Shown: positions 23,839-34,819 of the stretch, one piece after another
Position numbering within the stretch: position 1 is the stretch's first letter
How the letters are laid out: every line of letters begins with the position of its first letter
Source: Isoperla grammatica
Taxonomy: Eukaryota; Arthropoda; Insecta; Plecoptera; Perlodidae
Assembly (NCBI GenBank): GCA_945910005.1
Contig: OX246744.1
Span: 7,588,953 to 7,652,952 of the forward strand
DNA length: 64,000 bases
Reading direction: 5' to 3'
Made by a program: the position numbers and the translations under genes
The notes under the pieces: model-generated
Databases searched by the model: none
Told to the model about the DNA's origin: nothing
Seen by the model: the letters and a program-made list of their open reading frames with translations, nothing else

Positions 23839-25922
23839 CAACACATTCACATTCTCGTGCCGTCTAACAACGCTCGACGAAAGTCTCGAGGTAAGCCGGA
23901 TGTCTGCGGGCCGACATCTCTCCTTCCGGGCGAACACGCTGGGACGTCCACGAGGGCCCGGTTCCGTTGGCTGCAAGGAAAATGAATGGACGTCAAGGAG
24001 TGTACAAGCAACAGCATCGATTTGTGCATGATGATGGTTTATGCATGATGGCCCAGTAAGCCAAAAATGCGGGCATAGGAAAAGAAGATTTGTGAAGGTC
24101 AGAGTCTTACTTGGCTTACTGGTATTGACTAACATTCAAGTTTGAATCATACTAAAGCTTAGTTTGCACTTGTAAGTTTGCAACACTAGTGTTGCACTAG
24201 TGTTAAAAATCCTAGGAAATCTCTAGTTTTATTTGTAATTCATGTGTTCTACTTTTTAATTAACAATCTACAAATCCTATAGGCCTACTATTCTCGTACA
24301 AGTCTTTTAGATGATAATAAACATAAACATTGGTCTAGAAGCATTGAAGTTGACTCACCAACATATTCACGTTCTCGTGCCGTCTCACGACGCTCGACGA
24401 AAGTCTCGAGGTAGGCTGGATGTCTGCGGGCCGACATCTCTCCTTCCGGGCGAACAGGCTGGGACGTCCAATGAGGAGGTTCCGTTGTCTGCAAGGAAAC
24501 AAGAGTGGATGTCAAGGGGTGAACAAACAACAGCATTGACTGTGAAGATCAGAGTCTAGTATTTTTGATCACCCACTGTTTTGATGTTTCAGTATAAACT
24601 ACATGTTTGTGAATAATTTTAACTATTTTTAGTCACTAAAAGTATTTGGGTAGTTCATTAATTGAATCAATTTTTCAATTTATCAGTTAATTAATTTTCA
24701 ATTTATCAGTTAAGTAATTTTCATTTGTGAAGATCAGTCTTTAGGCTTACTGCTATTGCCTAACATTAAGTTTGAATCATACTAAAGCTTAGTTTGGTCT
24801 AGAAATATTGAAGTAGACTCACCAACACATTCACGTTCTCATGCCGTCTAAATGCGACGAAAGTCTCGAGGTAAGCTGGATGTCTGCGGGCCGACATCTC
24901 TCCTTCCGGGCGAACACGCTGGGGCGTCCATGAGGGCCTGGTTCCGTTGTCTGCTAGGAAACAAGAGTGGACATCAAGGGGTGAACAAACAACAGCATTG
25001 AACTTGTGAAGATCAGAGTCTGGTAGTTTTGGAGTGTGCCGTTACACTTTTTGAAGTCCCTTTTTCCCAAGAAATGCATAAAAAACCCACTGTTTTGATA
25101 TGTTTCAGTATTAAATACATGTTTGTGAATAAGAACTATTTTGAGTGATCGAAATTATTTGGGTAGTTCATTAATTGAATGAATTTTTTATTAATTAATA
25201 TATTAATCAATTAATTAGTTTTCATTTGTGAAGATCAGAGTGTTACTTGGCTTACTGCTATTGCCTAACATTAAGTTTGAATCATACTAAAGCTTAGTTT
25301 GGTCTAGAAATATTGAAGTAGACTCACCAACACAACCACGTTCTCGTGCCGTCTGACAAGGCTCGACGAAAGTCTCGAGGTAAGCTGGATGTCTGCGGGC
25401 CGACATCTCTCCTTCCGGGCGAACACGCTGGGACGTCCACGAGGGCCCTGGTTCCGTTGTCTGCAAGGAAACAAAGAGTGGACATCAAGGGGTGAACAAA
25501 CAAGAGCATTGACTTGTGAAGATCAGAGTCTGGTATTTTTGGAGTGTGCCGTTACACTTTTTAAGTCCTTTTTTCCAAGAAATGCACCAAAAACCCACTG
25601 TTTTGATATGTTTCAGTATTTAATACATGTTTGTGAATAATTTTAACTATTTTTAGTCACCGAAGTTATTTGGGTACTTCATTAATTGAATTAATTTTCA
25701 ATTAGTTACTTAATATATTAAACAATTAATTAATTTCCATTTGTGAAGATCATAAAGCTTAGTTTGGTCTAGAAATATTGAAGTTGACTCACCAACACAA
25801 CCACGTTCTCGTGCCGTCTAAACGCTCGACGAAAGTCTCGAGGTAAGCTGGATGCCTGCGGGCCGACATCTCTCCTTCCAGACGAACAGGCTGGGACGTC
25901 CATGAGGGCCCGGTTCCGTTGT
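23839..25922 (-). repeat. Five tandem cassettes (3-7) with minus-strand splice sites
   Basis: Five near-identical units repeat at spacings of 520, 464, 505 and 465 bp. Each carries a minus-strand segment bounded by a TTTCCTTGCAG-type acceptor and a TTG|GTGAGT donor: 23839-23970, 24359-24488, 24823-24950, 25328-25460 and 25793-25922 (132, 130, 128, 133 and 130 bp). The intron parts are duplicated too (TGGTCTAGAAATATTGAAGT just below each donor). Lengths differ by 1-5 bases, so reading frame is not kept in common. In the frame set by the 28675-28789 exon, units 4, 6 and 7 are open throughout, while 3 and 5 meet stops near the donor. They may be duplicated exons of a noncoding RNA, of an untranslated region, or of a young gene in decay. 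No protein family was recognised. Confidence 0.6.
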
Positions 25923-26276
25923 CTGCAAGGAAACAAGAGTGGACGTCAAGGGGTGAACAAACAACAGCATAGACTTATGAAGTCAAATCGGGAGATGGAA
26001 AAATCCCGACAGGCTAATCGAAGGGTACCCACGTTAGTTGGTTTAAAATTTGTCCAATCTCCATTGACGGGCCTAAATGGTTAAAAATACAATGATAGTA
26101 CTCATTATTGTCATGTAGTCTAAATTGTAAGATAATGTGCAGTCGCTAAAGATTAACCTTCCATTAGGAATATTTAATTTGATTTTGATTAGGTATTTAA
26201 GTACGGTAATACTACATACTAGACAGCTGACAGCTAGGTTTTATGACGTCGACACCGTTAGGTATAGTTTACTCAC

Positions 26277-26416
26277 CGAAGCAACTCGAAGCGGGTTATC
26301 GTCTATGCTCCAAGAAGATCTCGAGGTAAGCTGGCTGTCGGCGACGCAGGTAGCCTCGTGGAGCGGACCCCCGTCATGCAGGCGACCACACAGTCCACCA
26401 GTACAAGACATCAAGT
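26277..26416 (-). ncRNA. Splice-bounded cassette 8 (diverged copy)
   Basis: On the minus strand, acceptor TTTGTTTGTTTTTAG and donor CTTCG|GTGAGT bound 140 bp. The core GCCAGCTTACCTCGAG is shared with the tandem units 350-2400 bp to the left. In one frame it reads EATCVADSQLTSRSSWSIDD and is open across the whole segment. Joined in phase to the 28675-28789 exon, however, it reaches TGA after 14 codons. It is either the first cassette downstream of that exon or an exon of a separate transcript. Confidence 0.4.
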
Positions 26417-26652
26417 CTAAAAACAAACAAAGAACACACATCAGTCATTTATATCACGAAACAAAGCGTGCATACATTGGATTAGACCTATTTGTGTTTG
26501 CACGACGTAATCTACGAATTATTTACATTGAGTTTTGAATTTGCTGAGATGAAAAACGAACCTACTGCTTGAAAGACTGATGAGCAGTTTTTATGAAATG
26601 TCAAACACTGGGTTTAATTAATGCAGGTGTACTCAAAGATCATATTTAAGAG

Positions 26653-27475
26653 GATGACGATTATGACAGTTGACAGATGACATGACAGTTGACAGATGAC
26701 ATGATAGATGACGATTGTGACAGATGACATGATAGATGACGATTGTGACAGATGACAGATGACGATTGTGACAGATGACAGATGACGATTGTGAAAGATG
26801 ACAGATGACGATTGTGAAAGATGACAGATGACGATTGTGAAAGATGACAGATGACGATTGTGAAAGATGACAGATGACGATTGTGAAAGATGACAGATGA
26901 CGATTGTGAAAGATGACGATTGTGAAAGATGACGATTGTGAAAGATGACGATTGTGAAAGATGACGATTGTGAAAGATGACGATTGTGAAAGATGAAAGA
27001 TGACAGATGACGATTGTGAAAGATGAGGATTATTACAGGACAGATGACGATTGTGAAAGATGACAGATGACGATCATGACAGATGACATGACGATTGTGA
27101 AAGATGACGATTGTGAAAGATGACAGATGACGATTGTGACAGATGACAGATGACGATTGAGACAGATGACAGATGACGATTGTGACAGATGACAGATGAC
27201 GATTGTGACAGGTGACAGATGACAGATGACGATTGTGACAGATGACGATTGTGACAGATGACGATTGTGACAGATGACGATTGTGACAGATGACGATTGT
27301 GACAGATGACGATTGTGACAGATGACGATTGTGACAGATGACGATTGTGACAGATGACGATTGTGACAGATGACAGATGACGATTGTGACAGATGACGAT
27401 TGTGACAGATGACAGATGACGATTGTGACATGACAGATGACGATTGTGAAAGATGACAGATGACAGAATATGACA
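26653..27475. repeat. GATGACGATTGTGACA minisatellite, ~820 bp
   Basis: Two building blocks, AGATGAC (often AGATGACAGATGAC) and GATTGTGAC/GATTGTGAA, alternate irregularly over ~820 bp. The left part mostly uses GTGAAAGATGAC and the right part GTGACAGATGAC, so two variants spread separately. The repeat length avoids stops on the minus strand and yields long ORFs of the type SQSSSVTIVICHNRH. These are an artefact of the repeat: no start context, splice site or domain. Confidence 0.9.
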
Positions 27476-28674
27476 AGTAGTAAGAAGCTCAAGGTTATTC
27501 TGCCTGGGCGCGTCAGTGGTGTGTACCGTTATTGGGAAGTCACATATTCTAGCGACCATAATTATCCATACATCAACAATATAGTAATCCACGTAACGAA
27601 ATGATTCGAGTTCCTTTATAATAAACATGATGAAATCAATCACGAGTGAAGCAAGTCTATGCATTAGATGGGGGACTCGAACCCAACCCCCTTGGTGCAA
27701 TTTTGTCTCTCCTCCCCCCCCCCCCCCCTCCCTTTGAAATCAAGCGAGTCACGCGGAACAGAGCGTGGAACTAAAATGAAAGGAAAATTAGCGATGAACA
27801 AGGCTAGAATGATATGAGAAGATATGGATGCACGAGAGGCCTCTGAGGGCACGCGGTCACCACGAGGAGGGACCCACCTCAACCGCCCGCTACAAATGAC
27901 GTGGCTCCAAAGTAAATCATCTAGAATTTTCGACCGGATCGGACGTACATTTACAGCGGCGATCATGTGATAAAGAGACAACGTACAATGCTCGAGGTCA
28001 ACCAAAATATCCTCAATCCAGTTCATTATACACACAAACGTGGCAAATAAAATATCTAACAGGAAATCGAATCAAATAACTTGCCACGAATAATTTTCAG
28101 GGCGGCGGTACGATCTACTATTATTAGTCATCATTAATATTGTTGCTAAAACCCAACTGTCGTGAAATATTGATACTACAGTAATATATTTTAATAAATT
28201 GGGCAAGGTTATTGCAAAACTAAAATACAAAAAAGAATGAAGTGAAATGAGGGAAATAGTAGCCATGAACGCGCGCGGTAGCATTTATCTCAAAGCCACG
28301 CCCTGGTGAAAATATTCATTAAAAAGCCATAATTAATTGGATGAATGATTAATTTAATAGTTTTAGAAGATTCAACAATATTGAATGAAACTAGCAGTAC
28401 AAAAATAAAATTCAAGCTCATGCAATACTGTAAACTGGGGGAGGTAGCCGAAATTATTCGTGGCCGGTAGACTGTTTCTTAAAACCACGCGTACACTATT
28501 CTGATTACGAAGTACATTAAAAAAAACACTGTATTTACTATTTAGTAATAATACTGAATGAATTGATAAATATTGATACAAAATAGCAAGAAATTATTTT
28601 TTTAAACCACATGAAATGCAATGGTTAATGCCCAAGCCGGCAGCTAGTCTACTAGAATGCAGGGTGAGGCTTAC
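27476..28674. other. No gene seen
   Basis: Contains a tRNA-type B box on the minus strand (GGGTTCGAGTCCCCC, ~27670) without an A box, probably a SINE scrap, and a C run at ~27714-27729. Otherwise nothing recognised. Confidence 0.4.
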
Positions 28675-28789
28675 CTGTCTCCACGAAGTCTGTCAAGCGA
28701 ATGAGGCAGTCGAAAGTACAAATCGCCGCACGTAAACTCGCTCTCGTCAACAACTACGTCATCAGCAGACTCTGTCGCTATGCGGCCAA
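28675..28789 (-). CDS. Putative coding exon of a second minus-strand gene
   Basis: Acceptor TGTTTGCCTAG and donor GACAG|GTAAGC bound 115 bp. Only one of three frames is open. It reads GRIATESADDVVVDESEF, then TCGDLYFRLPHSLDRLRGD, an acidic stretch followed by a basic one, entering and leaving in phase 2. No domain or family was recognised. The segment is GC-rich against AT-rich flanks and both splice sites are near consensus, which supports a real exon. Upstream exons were not found. The splice-bounded segments at 22103-26416 lie downstream on the same strand and may belong to the same transcript. Joined to this exon, three of the eight (24359-24488, 25328-25460, 25793-25922) stay open to their donors and the other five hit stops. 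Confidence 0.4.
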
Positions 28790-31458
28790 CTAGGCAAACA
28801 CAAGATAAGAAGGTATGGGCTGATTCCCTTCCTCCCCCCCTACCCCCTTCACCCCACACACATCGAAGGCCTAACCCAGCACGTATACAGGGGGACACTC
28901 GGGGGGCTTGCCCCACGCCCCAGAATTTCCAGCTTTAATTATACTCTACAAATAAACTAAATTTACGCAAACAAATTAAATACATTCATTTTTACGTCTT
29001 ATTCTTTCTATTTGCTTAGTCAGAAAATGCTTCTCTAGTTGAAATTATTGTAATAATATAGAATTTTTACATGTGATGTGAAAATACGGATTATTAAAAA
29101 AGTTTTCCAGCAGCGCTATTGTTGGGGGCATCATCCCCCCCCTATAATGTCATTTATGGTGCACCTTTTAAAGTTATGTCTACTCTAGGCACGCCCCACG
29201 TACACTCGCCCCCCACCCCCACCCCCCGCCGACCCCACATAAACCCCCGCCGTACTCGCCCCCCCGAAATATATTCCTGTGTACGTCACTGGCCTTACTC
29301 ATACACCCTCAGGCAAATCACTAATTTTTGAAAAAGTAACTTTCCCTATGAAACCCAAGTTCAAATCACCTTATTCCCCACACAAAATGCAACCTTTGTA
29401 ACCGTGAACTTAGTCATATTCATATTATCTTATAAATTTATAGTTCCTTCATAGTTAATATATTATTATTATATCTCATTGTATTATTTTATATTCCTTT
29501 ATATATATTCATAATGTATTTTGTATCAGTGTTATTGTGCTAATAGAGTGTACGTATTTTGTACTTTGTACTATGTAATTGTACAAAATGATTTGTATTT
29601 ACATGTGTAACTAACTGTACGGCTGAAGAGAGCCTCCGCACAGACGGTGGCTCTGCAACATCCTTTACAAAATATTAAATAAATAATAGTCCCTCATGAT
29701 TTAGCAGTGATATAGTTAGCTACCTGCATGGTTGGTCGTCTCTAGGATATTATTTTCCATTGGAAGGGGGTCGGAGGGGGGGGGGGGGGGGGGGGCGAAG
29801 AGGAGTAAGAGTAAACCATTCACTATCCATTCTGGTGTACGGGCAATTTGGAGGGAAAAAGCAAGTCCAATTTGTCTACAGCGATTTGTTTGAATTTTTA
29901 CCCGATTTGTGCATATTTTGCATATATTTGTGTTGTAGCTAGTTAAGAAGGTATTATTTCCTAAAATTCTGGGGGGAGGAGGCAAGAGTTTCCACTGGCC
30001 CCCCCCCCCACATCCTACATCCCAGCTCTTGATGCCAATGTTTGTATAATAAAACAAATTCGTAGCTGTTTCTTTAATTAAATGATGAGAGCATTAAACT
30101 TGATAGTACAACCGTAAATAAATAACACCCTAAAAAGCTCTTTATTTTAAAACCCCTCTTCACGACGTCTCACGTCTATTTGTGAAATGTCCTCAACTCG
30201 AATCTTCCGCCCTCCCCCCCCCCCTGTTATCACATATCATTGCAGTCATCGTCTCGATTAGCAACGTTGCCAAAATATGGGCCGTAATGCCCAACTATCA
30301 TCCTCTCTCTAGTCGCGAGGCAAACATGCGATCTCCTCCAAATAACGTCATCGTCAGCCAATAGCGACAGCGATGATCAGACATCACCATATAAGGATAC
30401 GATGATGTTTCATACTCCCCTAGCTCAACTGGTATCTCTTATCTGTGTCACGCCACCTTACATAGGGCGGGCGATCACGCGGTTGTTATGTGGCCCAGCC
30501 CAGCCTGTTGTGTTATCATAATACTACATTGACATTGACTCAGAACATGACTGTTACTAGGGGCTTGTTGGAAATAATATGAGGGTAAAGGGGGTGGGGG
30601 GACATTAACTAATATACCGCATTCACTCAGATGCGCAGATTATGATTTCATCATTATTAATTTTTTGCATAGCCTAGTCTTATTTAAGGTCCTCCTTTGT
30701 AAATCAGTTTTTATAACTGAATAGGATAGACATTAAATATAAATAAATAAAGATAAACCTTATTTACAAAGGAGCACAACGAAATATATAACCAGTGGCG
30801 TAAACAGGAATTTATATTTCGGAAAGGGGGGCGGGGGGGGATGGTGGTATTATCACGAGATAAAATATATAGTCAGGAGATCCGAATCCACGCGCAAAGC
30901 AACCCGGGGGGGGGGGGGGGGGTAAAGAGCTGAAACTGTTTTTTTATGGTTCTAAGCGTTTGTAAAAGATAAAGTGAGATAATTTCACCACATTCGTTAT
31001 GGATATCACTGGTATCTGGTTTTATTGAACTAATTAAACCATTCTACACTTTAAAAGAATTTTTGGATAACTAACAACTTCAATTCCTGTTTCTCATACC
31101 CATCCTTACTGTTATTTCTTAATGTATTTTGTAGTTTTATAGATTTGTATGTATATTTTATTTTGTATGTATAGTTGTTTTGTATAGTTTATACCAATAT
31201 TTGTATTCTGTACAAATCATACGGTGAAATAAATAAATAAATTTTGAACAAACGCCAAGTACGATTGAACAAATTCATTGTTTACCTAAATGATAAGATT
31301 TATAAATGTTATAATTATTTAATATTTACCATTCACCCCTTCCTGACTTCTTCCATCCGGAGCCGGATTATTAGTGCTCGCACTAGGCACCGACTTGGTA
31401 CGGGAGGCTCACTGCAGTTGAGTTCCCACAACACAACACAACAACAAATTTACCAAAA
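28790..31458. other. Repeat-rich, no gene seen; G/C-run elements and LINE tails
   Basis: Several CAGTGGCGTA-plus-G-run pieces occur (GTACGTCACTGG at ~29280 on the minus strand and CCAGTGGCGTAAACAGG at ~30791 on the plus strand). Long G/C runs lie at 29774-29795, 30000 and 30904. Two stretches look like LINE 3' ends with AAAT-type tails: ~29600-29690 (hairpin AGAGCC...GGCTCT, then AAATATTAAATAAATAAT) and ~31180-31245 (ends GAAATAAATAAATAAAT). No coding exon recognised. Confidence 0.45.
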
Positions 31459-31665
31459 ATAAATAAATAAATAAATAAATAAATTCACATTTAGAGTCTA
31501 CCCACTCAGTAACTAAACTGATTTGCAGTGGGGGACTTTAATTTAAAGTGACTAAACCAACCATGTATGCTTCGAACACCATCGACGAGTGAGCGATAAC
31601 CAATCAAAGATCGATATTTCAAATACGAAACATATGAATCAGTATTGGACAGTGCGAACACCTGC
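31459..31665 (-). repeat. SINE-like retroposon S1, copy B
   Basis: An AAAT tail (31459-31485) leads into TTCACATTTAGAGTCTACCC and the family core CACCATCGACGAGTGAGCGA. The far end is GGACAGTGCGAACACCTGCG. The sense strand is minus, with the AAAT/ATTT tail at its 3' end. Confidence 0.75.
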
Positions 31666-34084
31666 GCATACAATCATTGCCGTATATATCAGGCTGCAGC
31701 TTTATAACTATCTTCCCCACCCCAGGACATGATGGAGAAAAAGGAACCGAGTTTTAAAAATAATTTGAAATAATTTTTGTGTTAGAATCATCATGTTATG
31801 CAGTGCAAGACTTTTTATAATATACATTTTAAGATATTAAGACAAGAGCAAATGTGTTGAATATGTACAAACTTTTTCATTTTAAAATGTATAACCACTC
31901 CCTTATCTGTGGTATAACTTAATGAGCTTGGTATATTGTTCGGCATTTGAACATATATAATAATAATAATTAACAATTGGATGTACATTTTAGAACTAAA
32001 GTACTGCCAGTTATTTGTGGCACTAAAATAAGTTTGTTTCTTGTTTGCTTTTGTTTGTCTGTTTATGGTGTGATATTTTGTACCTATACATAAGTTTGAA
32101 AATGTTTATAATACGGAGTATGTGTTTGTCTGTAATCGTCATGTAATCACAGAAGCTGATAATAAATACAAACAAACACAGACATACACAGAGAACATGA
32201 GGTCACAGGGTGAGATCAATGTAATTTTGTATAGCTAAATAATGAATGAATGATAACAGGGCTAAGATTTTAAAATATGTTTAACTGGGAGCATATTCTG
32301 TTTTTGTTTTTAAATATTTTTGTACTAGCACTCCCTTAGCGGAAAAAATGCAATTTTTCGGGCATGTTAGTGTATAATTGTAGCACATTTGTTTAAGATG
32401 CATATTGTTTTATTTACAAGGGCATATTTGCATTTCTAGTACATTTCTTACAAACAAATACTAAATATAATTTATGTTTATTGGTGGTATATGTGGTTTA
32501 TTAGATTTGACATTAAACATAACAGTAAACATTGTCTACAGTTAAAGTCATTGTTTTGACAAATAATTCGTTTTATTTATATTTTTGTGTATAATAATAA
32601 GGATGCGGATGTTCAAGACATCTCCTTTTTTCCGTTGGTAAATAGTAAATACATGCCTGGCAAATAGTTTTAAGTATATTTCAAGTGTTATAGTGATGCC
32701 AAAAACGCGTGTTTTATTTTGCCTTAAAATCAATTTTTTCATCATTAATTCATGATTAAAGGTCTATTTTGGGGCATTTTTACGGTACGATTGTTCTATT
32801 TGGAAATCATTTGCTCAAACGGATACAGAACGAGCGAGTGTAAGTGAAGTATCGAGCTCGCCACATTATCGGGCCAAGCATACGCAATGATCTGTATGTT
32901 GTTGTCGAATACTGTAACGTGGGATGAGTCAGAGATGTTTGAGGCATATGATAAGCATAGGGACCTGAGTTTTGTTCCTTTGGATTCTGATTTAAACAAT
33001 AATACATATTACAAACAATAACAATTAATATATAAAATAAATTAATCAAGTTAAGTATATTTTTTCGATTTCCCCTGATGCACTGGGGGGTTGACAAATT
33101 CCTTGCAAGTTTATTTAATTATTTCTAGTTTAGAACTTTAGTTAGTTACTTTTGGGTGGGGGGAAACAGATTTTTAGAAAAGCACGATTACTATTGGTAG
33201 ATGCGGCTTTGCTTGATTCTGTGTGTAGATTCTAACGAACGATGTAAGTCTAGTGTTGTTCCAGAGGTTGACTTGTTCCCGCCTTTTAAAAAGCCAATCG
33301 TTTGACCTGGCATCCATATTATTACTGTGTGCTCAGGGTGCAAATTGACAGCTTGGCAGAGGGGGGAGGGGGGGAGGGGGATGCCCAAGTATAGTATCTG
33401 CGTGCGTAGAAAGGGGTCTGGGGCAAAGCCCCAGCCACCGGAGGAAATTTTTTTGGGGTATTATTGCTCTCGAGATGGCCTTGGAAGCGATCTGAGAGTA
33501 AATGTTTTTGGTTCATTAATGTACAGGTACAAACACTTCCTGGCTGGGAACATATGTGTAAATTGACGCATTATTTATCAACGTTACAAGATACAGTCAC
33601 TTGATATTATATATAAGATGAGATGAGTATCCAGAGGTGGGGATTTAGCCATCCCTGGCAGGGATACCTATCAGTAAAACAGAGCCAGGGATGAAATTAT
33701 CAAAGGGAGGGAAATTCCCCCCATCCCCCCTGTCAATCCGCACCCTGTGTGTGCTGGTTGGGTGATGAGAGCACAAGCCCTCAAGATACCTGTGACGTAA
33801 CGGAGTTGCAGATCTTGTAGGCTCCCAAATTAGATCCCCCCCCCCCAACCCTGTATATGTCTGGTCAGTGGTGAACTGTGATCAAGGGGAGATTGGGTGG
33901 GGGGGGGGGGGGGGTCCAGTGTTTTTTAGATCTATATAAGAAGCACAAACAAAATTTTAACATTAAAATTTGAACGTTGACATTTTGGGAAGTAAAATAT
34001 GGTTAATAATAAATTATTAGGAGTGTATTCTATCAATATTGTTACTGTATTTCCAATGCCCTTGATGGTACTGTGAGAGTATTC
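31666..34084. other. No gene seen; possible LINE scrap
   Basis: At 32807-32960 on the minus strand the reading TTYRSLRMLGPIMWRA resembles the conserved RT C-terminus of LINEs (S-R-x-x-GP-x-x-W). It is too short to class. G-run elements lie at 33360-33385 and 33897-33914, and GGGGCAAAGCCCC lies near 33420. Otherwise AT-rich, nothing recognised. Confidence 0.35.
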
Positions 34085-34392
34085 GGAGGGAATGCTGCCC
34101 ATGGTTACTGCATACAAGAACTTAGCCCAGACTTCGCCTTTTGACTGAGGAAAAACTTCAGTCAGGTTAGTCGGTGGCCGGTATCGAACTGGCGACCTCC
34201 CGAATAAGAGTCTCGCTATATCGATCTTTGATTGGTTATCGCTCACTCTTCGATGGTGTTCGGAGCCTACAGGGTTGGTTTAGTCACTTTAAATTAAAGT
34301 CCCCCACTGAAAATCAGTTTCGTTACTGAGTGGGTCGACTCTAAATGTGAATTTATTTATTTACCACTACCGTTACCAGTACCACTGAGCTA
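34085..34392 (-). repeat. tRNA-derived SINE (T1), copy 2, split by an S1 insertion
   Basis: On the minus strand the B box AGTTCGATACC with GGGAGGTCGCC, and body TGACTGAAGTTTTTCCTCAG, match the T1 SINE at 39232-39509. The tRNA A-box side (GTAGCTCAGTGG, from ACCACTGAGCTAC at ~34371) is separated from the B box by ~150 bp of S1 sequence (34214-34364). The S1 retroposon therefore inserted between the two promoter boxes. Confidence 0.65.
34214..34364 (+). repeat. SINE-like retroposon S1, copy C (nested)
   Basis: Starts near CGATCTTTGATTGGTTATCG and runs through TCGATGGTGTTCGGAGCC and AGTCCCCCACTGAAAATCAG to the tail GAATTTATTTATTTA. It lies inside a tRNA-derived SINE. Copies C and G begin at the same internal point, hinting at a shorter subfamily. 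Confidence 0.7.
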
Positions 34393-34439
34393 CCTCTATC
34401 CTTGAATATTCAATATAATATATTGTAGTTTAATATTAA

Positions 34440-34795
34440 GAACGAAGGGTACCTCTACATTAAAAACTGCAGAAAATGTTCCTAGAATTGTACTCGAAAT
34501 CGAAAATGTGATTCAACAGCGCACTGTGTTTTGGTAAGCCCTACAAACTGAATGAAATATTATAACCATTAGCGTAGTTGTTTTTATTATTAAATCGATA
34601 ATTAGTAATAAAATGAATTAGAAATAGAACCCACACTAATTATAATGTAAGACACAATTTAGAGCATTCAGTACGGTATGTTGGGCTTACCAAACCACAG
34701 TGCGTTGTTGACTCAGATTTTCCATTTCGAAGACCGAGATGTAATTTAAAAATGAAAATTTTGTGGGGTTTTTCACTTAAAGGTATCCTTTACTC
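34440..34795. mobile_element. TTAA foldback MITE, copy 3 (older)
   Basis: Begins GAACGAAGGGTACCTCTAC and ends AAAGGTATCCTTTACTC, with inner arms TTTTGGTAAGCCCTACA / GGGCTTACCAAACCACAG. The left flank is TTAA, the right flank TTAC. More diverged than the copies at 13542 and 50538. It lies just beyond the candidate 3' end of the FN3 gene. Confidence 0.7.
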
Positions 34796-34819
34796 TTACA
34801 AAAAACGGATTTATAAATA

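Noticed and set aside
22097..26330. Cassettes as plus-strand exons ending at GAG|GTAAGC
   Set aside because: No good plus-strand acceptor lies upstream of any copy, while minus-strand acceptors with polypyrimidine tracts are present in all eight.
26614..27700. Long minus-strand ORFs rich in NRHLSQSSSV
   Set aside because: Translation of the GATGACGATTGTGAC minisatellite; overlapping frames give the same peptide, with no start or splice context.
29760..29942. Functional G-quadruplex or promoter at the G run
   Set aside because: G runs recur beside transposon-like ends here, so a repeat origin is simpler; no transcript start evidence.
32807..33097. A gene on the minus strand
   Set aside because: Only a short LINE RT-like tail is recognisable; the rest of the frame is AT-rich and unlike protein.
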